From Caulobacter sp. (lineage in GTDB: Bacteria; Pseudomonadota; Alphaproteobacteria; Caulobacterales; Caulobacteraceae): a stretch of DNA of 64,000 bases. The stretch's first letter is position 1. Each line of letters starts with the position of its first letter. The notes under the pieces are model-generated. The model saw only the letters and a program-made list of their open reading frames with translations, was not told where the DNA came from and ran no database searches. Below are positions 62,103 to 64,000 of the stretch, one piece after another. The translations under genes were made by a program, and so were the position numbers. The stretch spans positions 28,275 to 92,274 of the forward strand of contig JAUXMY010000003.1 of assembly GCA_030683005.1 (NCBI GenBank). Direction: 5' to 3'.

Positions 62103-62888
62103 TTAGTGGGCGTGGTCCAGGTTGACCACATCGTTGAGGTAGATGCAGGTCAGAACGGCGAAAACGAAGGCCTGAAGGAAGGCCACAAGAAACTCGAGCG
62201 CGGTCAGGCCGACGACCATGGTCATCGACAGCGCCGCGCCGGGGATGCCCAGCAGGCCGAAGCCGCCGCCGGCGGCCATCGCCCCCAGCGTGACCACGAA
62301 ACCGGCGAACACCTTCAGCGCCACGTGGCCGCCGAGCATGTTGCCGAACAGACGCAGGGCCAGGGTGACCGGGCGCAGCATGAAGGAGAAGAACTCGATC
62401 AGCCCGACCACCGGCCGCATGACCAGCGGCGCGCCGGTCGGCCAGAACAGCTTGAAGAAGCCCAGGCCGTTCTTGGCGAAGCCGATGACCAGCACCAGGC
62501 CGAAGGTCACGACGGCGAAGGTGGCGGTGATCGCCAGCTGCGAGGTGGCGGTGAAGGTCAGCGCCATGCCCAGCAGGTTCATGGCCAGGATCAGGGTGAA
62601 GACCGTGAACACGTACGGGAAGTACTTGCGGCCGTCATGGCCGATGATCGAATCCGTGAGGTTGTCGATCAGGCCGAACAGGCCCTCGCCAACGGTCTGG
62701 AGCCGACCGGGCACCACCTTGGCGTTGGACGTAACCAGCGTGAGGAACAGCACGACCGCCGCGAAGGCGATGGTCATGGCGATGTGCGAATTGGTGATCG
62801 CGAGGTCGACCTTGCCGACAAGCGGAAGGATGACGTCGGGAAGGTCGACGACCTTGACGATCTGGAACTGATGAATCGGATCGGCCAT
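62103..62888 (-). CDS. atpB: F0F1 ATP synthase subunit a
   Basis: A 261-residue proton-channel subunit. The essential Arg is in LRPVTLALRLFGNMLGGH, and the C-terminal helix SMTMVVGLTALEFLVAFLQA carries the conserved Glu/Gln pair. The ATG at 62888 (MADPIHQFQIVKVVDLPDVI) is the conserved start; upstream in-frame sequence overlaps atpI and is not protein-like. Confidence 0.97.
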   Translation of the reverse strand: MADPIHQFQIVKVVDLPDVILPLVGKVDLAITNSHIAMTIAFAAVVLFLTLVTSNAKVVPGRLQTVGEGLFGLIDNLTDSIIGHDGRKYFPYVFTVFTLILAMNLLGMALTFTATSQLAITATFAVVTFGLVLVIGFAKNGLGFFKLFWPTGAPLVMRPVVGLIEFFSFMLRPVTLALRLFGNMLGGHVALKVFAGFVVTLGAMAAGGGFGLLGIPGAALSMTMVVGLTALEFLVAFLQAFVFAVLTCIYLNDVVNLDHAH

Positions 62889-62904
62889 CGGGCCTATCGC
62901 TCCC

Positions 62905-63255
62905 CTAGTCTTCCCTGACGTCCAAGGCCGCGATGCGCGCCGCCTCTTCCGCCTTCGCCTGCGCCATAAGCCGATTGGCCGTACGGCGCGCCATGAATAC
63001 CGACAAGGCAAAGCCCAGAAGGACTCCGCCGATCAAACCCCAGGGCGCCGTCCCGGCGAGCCAGTCCACGACCGCGCCGGCCGCGATCCCGACCAGGACC
63101 CCGCCGAGGAGCTCGGCCAGGATCTTGTAGGCCTGGCTGGACGCGTTCAGCTCGCCCACCTGTGAGGGGGGGCGCGCCGTACGGGCTTCCAGCGCTCTGG
63201 CCCGTTCGTCGAGGCTGCGCAGCGCCTCTTCGCGCGGGTCGACGGCCTTGGGCAT
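62905..63255 (-). CDS. atpI: AtpI / AtpZ-type ATP synthase assembly protein
   Basis: A 116-residue protein with two membrane helices (YKILAELLGGVLVGIAAGAV and GLIGGVLLGFALSVFMA) and an acidic N-terminal part (DPREEALRSLDERARALEAR). AtpI helps assemble the c ring or supplies magnesium in known cases. ATG 63255 is chosen over upstream in-frame starts. First gene of the F0 operon; it is followed by atpB after 16 nt. Confidence 0.88.
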   Translation of the reverse strand: MPKAVDPREEALRSLDERARALEARTARPPSQVGELNASSQAYKILAELLGGVLVGIAAGAVVDWLAGTAPWGLIGGVLLGFALSVFMARRTANRLMAQAKAEEAARIAALDVRED

Positions 63256-63597
63256 GGGGGCGGTCTGGTCCGGAACGCTCGGCTCGGAAGAATGCCTTCC
63301 GGGCCCTGCTTGATCGCGGCGGAACCTATAGATCGCACTGCGGTGCGTCAAGGTTAGGCGGGGACATTATAAGCCACTGATTTAAATGGCGTTTCTGGCC
63401 GGCGCGCAGGGGCCGCGAATCCCCGGCGACGGCGCGCGGCGGGTTCCCTTCGGTCAGGCCGCCGATGCGCACGGCTTCGCCGGGCGGGACGGGATGACGG
63501 GTCCTCGCAGAGGACGCGCTTTCCTGTCCCTCGACAGCCTTCGGGCGGTGTCGAGGAACAGCCATGCTGCGCGAAGCCGTCCGCTGGAGGCGCGGAC

Positions 63598-63625
63598 GGG
63601 GACATGGCCTTCAGGGCGTGTCCCC
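63598..63625. repeat. REP-like hairpin, single unit
   Basis: GGGGACATGGCCT, TC, AGGGCGTGTCCCC. Same ends and size as the hairpins at 40287 and 63852, with two mispairs and a different stem. Confidence 0.7.
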
Positions 63626-63804
63626 ATCGGCTTCCGGACTGTGCGTCCTTCGCGACGCGCCCTGCGGGCGCTCCTCAGGATGACGAAGATTGGTGGGCGG
63701 CCCAACAAAGCTCGTCAGGGTGAGGAGCGCGAAGCGCGTCGCGAACCCCGCACGGCTTCACGGCATCACGGGCGTGGACCTGTGAAGGTTGGGGAGCCGG
63801 GACC

Positions 63805-63879
63805 GGGGACATGTACCGTCTTCGGCACGTGTCCCCGGCAGCCAAGCGGACGGGGACACGCACTGAAGTGCACGTCCCC
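63805..63879. repeat. REP-like hairpin doublet (copy 2)
   Basis: Hairpins at 63805-63836 (GGGGACATGTACCG, TCTT, CGGCACGTGTCCCC) and 63852-63879 (GGGGACACGCACT, GA, AGTGCACGTCCCC). Order, spacing and loops equal the doublet at 7057-7133. Confidence 0.85.
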
Positions 63880-63887
63880 GCCATAGC

Positions 63888-63914
63888 AAAGGGGCCGGTG
63901 TTTCCACCGGCCCC
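63888..63914 (-). terminator. Terminator of the OmpA-family gene
   Basis: Minus strand: GGGGCCGGTG, GAAA loop, CACCGGCCCC, TTT. It begins 31 nt after the stop codon of the OmpA-family gene. Confidence 0.85.
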
Positions 63915-63944
63915 TCGCTTGAAGTCTGTCGTGTCAGATCAGGA

Positions 63945-64000
63945 TCAGAAGTTGATCGAGATCGTCGAACGGCGGTTCAGGGGTTCCTTGACGCCGTCGC
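63945..64000 (-). CDS. OmpA-family outer membrane protein, last codons only
   Basis: The final 17 codons read DGVKEPLNRRSTISINF, matching the end of the OmpA C-terminal peptidoglycan-binding domain, where P-x-N-R-R-V-x-I is nearly invariant. The rest lies outside the window. A terminator follows. Confidence 0.75.
   Translation of the reverse strand, partial: DGVKEPLNRRSTISINF

Larger units (their letters stand above)
63256..63944. other. 690-nt repeat-rich interval between atpI and the OmpA-family gene
   Basis: No credible gene. It holds the F0 operon promoter side, a REP-like unit at 63598-63625, the second REP doublet at 63805-63879 and the terminator at 63888-63914. The segment 63600-63780 has decayed-looking open frames on both strands with no protein-like composition. 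Confidence 0.6.

Overview
The window is high-GC DNA from an alphaproteobacterium, almost certainly a member of the Caulobacteraceae (Caulobacter or Phenylobacterium type). The diagnostic genes are cpdR (ending in an Ala-Ala degron and followed by tRNA-Val), gapR (DUF2312 nucleoid protein), a TacA-like sigma-54 response regulator, a short 275-residue Caulobacter-type flagellin, MotA, a split b/b' ATP synthase operon and a tandem glycine riboswitch in front of the gcv genes. Start codons are often GTG or TTG and most operons have 4-nt overlaps.

Layout. 1-6.5 kb: aminotransferase (cut by the window edge), GNAT acetyltransferase, DUF6481 protein, a hybrid histidine kinase split by an in-frame amber codon, an NTF2-like protein and a DEAD-box helicase with a long basic tail. 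6.5-9.8 kb: a gene-poor, repeat-rich accessory patch holding an MqsR/MqsA-type toxin-antitoxin pair, a solitary SIR2-domain protein and a stray copy of the typA 3' end. 9.8-15.6 kb: typA, a candidate small RNA with a strong terminator, N-formylglutamate amidohydrolase, cpdR, tRNA-Val and small membrane proteins. 15.7-19.7 kb: LuxR-type HTH gene with an overlapping ORF, divergent from a type I secretion ABC/membrane-fusion pair. 19.7-27.7 kb: DUF3833, DUF6491, mnmC, an Ala-rich lipoprotein, motA, an MFS transporter, a lytic transglycosylase, rpmJ and a HAD hydrolase. 27.7-32.9 kb: gapR, an RNase T2, flagellin, a phosphotransferase and tacA. 32.9-42.6 kb: a second (intact) hybrid kinase, an esterase, a TetR/SDR pair with an operator, peptidases and an FkbM methyltransferase. 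42.6-52.5 kb: Rieske oxygenase, MscS channel, QmcA/NfeD pair, an Acg-like nitroreductase/MarR pair with a tandem operator, rnhA, thrB, an AbrB-Doc module and ispH. 52.5-59.8 kb: argS, a HicB-like/HicA pair and the glycine-cleavage operon (riboswitch, gcvT, gcvH, gcvPA, gcvPB). 60-64 kb: a PGPGW membrane protein, the F0 ATP synthase operon (atpI-B-E-F'-F) and the last codons of an OmpA-family protein.

Most of the window is housekeeping core. The unusual material is (i) the accessory patch at 6.5-9.8 kb, (ii) several families of short palindromic repeats, some REP-like with GGGGACA/TGTCCCC ends and others MITE-like with long inverted arms, one of which supplies the start codon of the RNase T2 gene and another of which splits gcvPA from gcvPB, (iii) three toxin-antitoxin pairs, (iv) broken or overlapping regulatory genes, and (v) an unassigned hairpin-rich small RNA. 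No insertion sequence, prophage or CRISPR array was found. All assignments come from reading the sequence and translations; no database search was possible.
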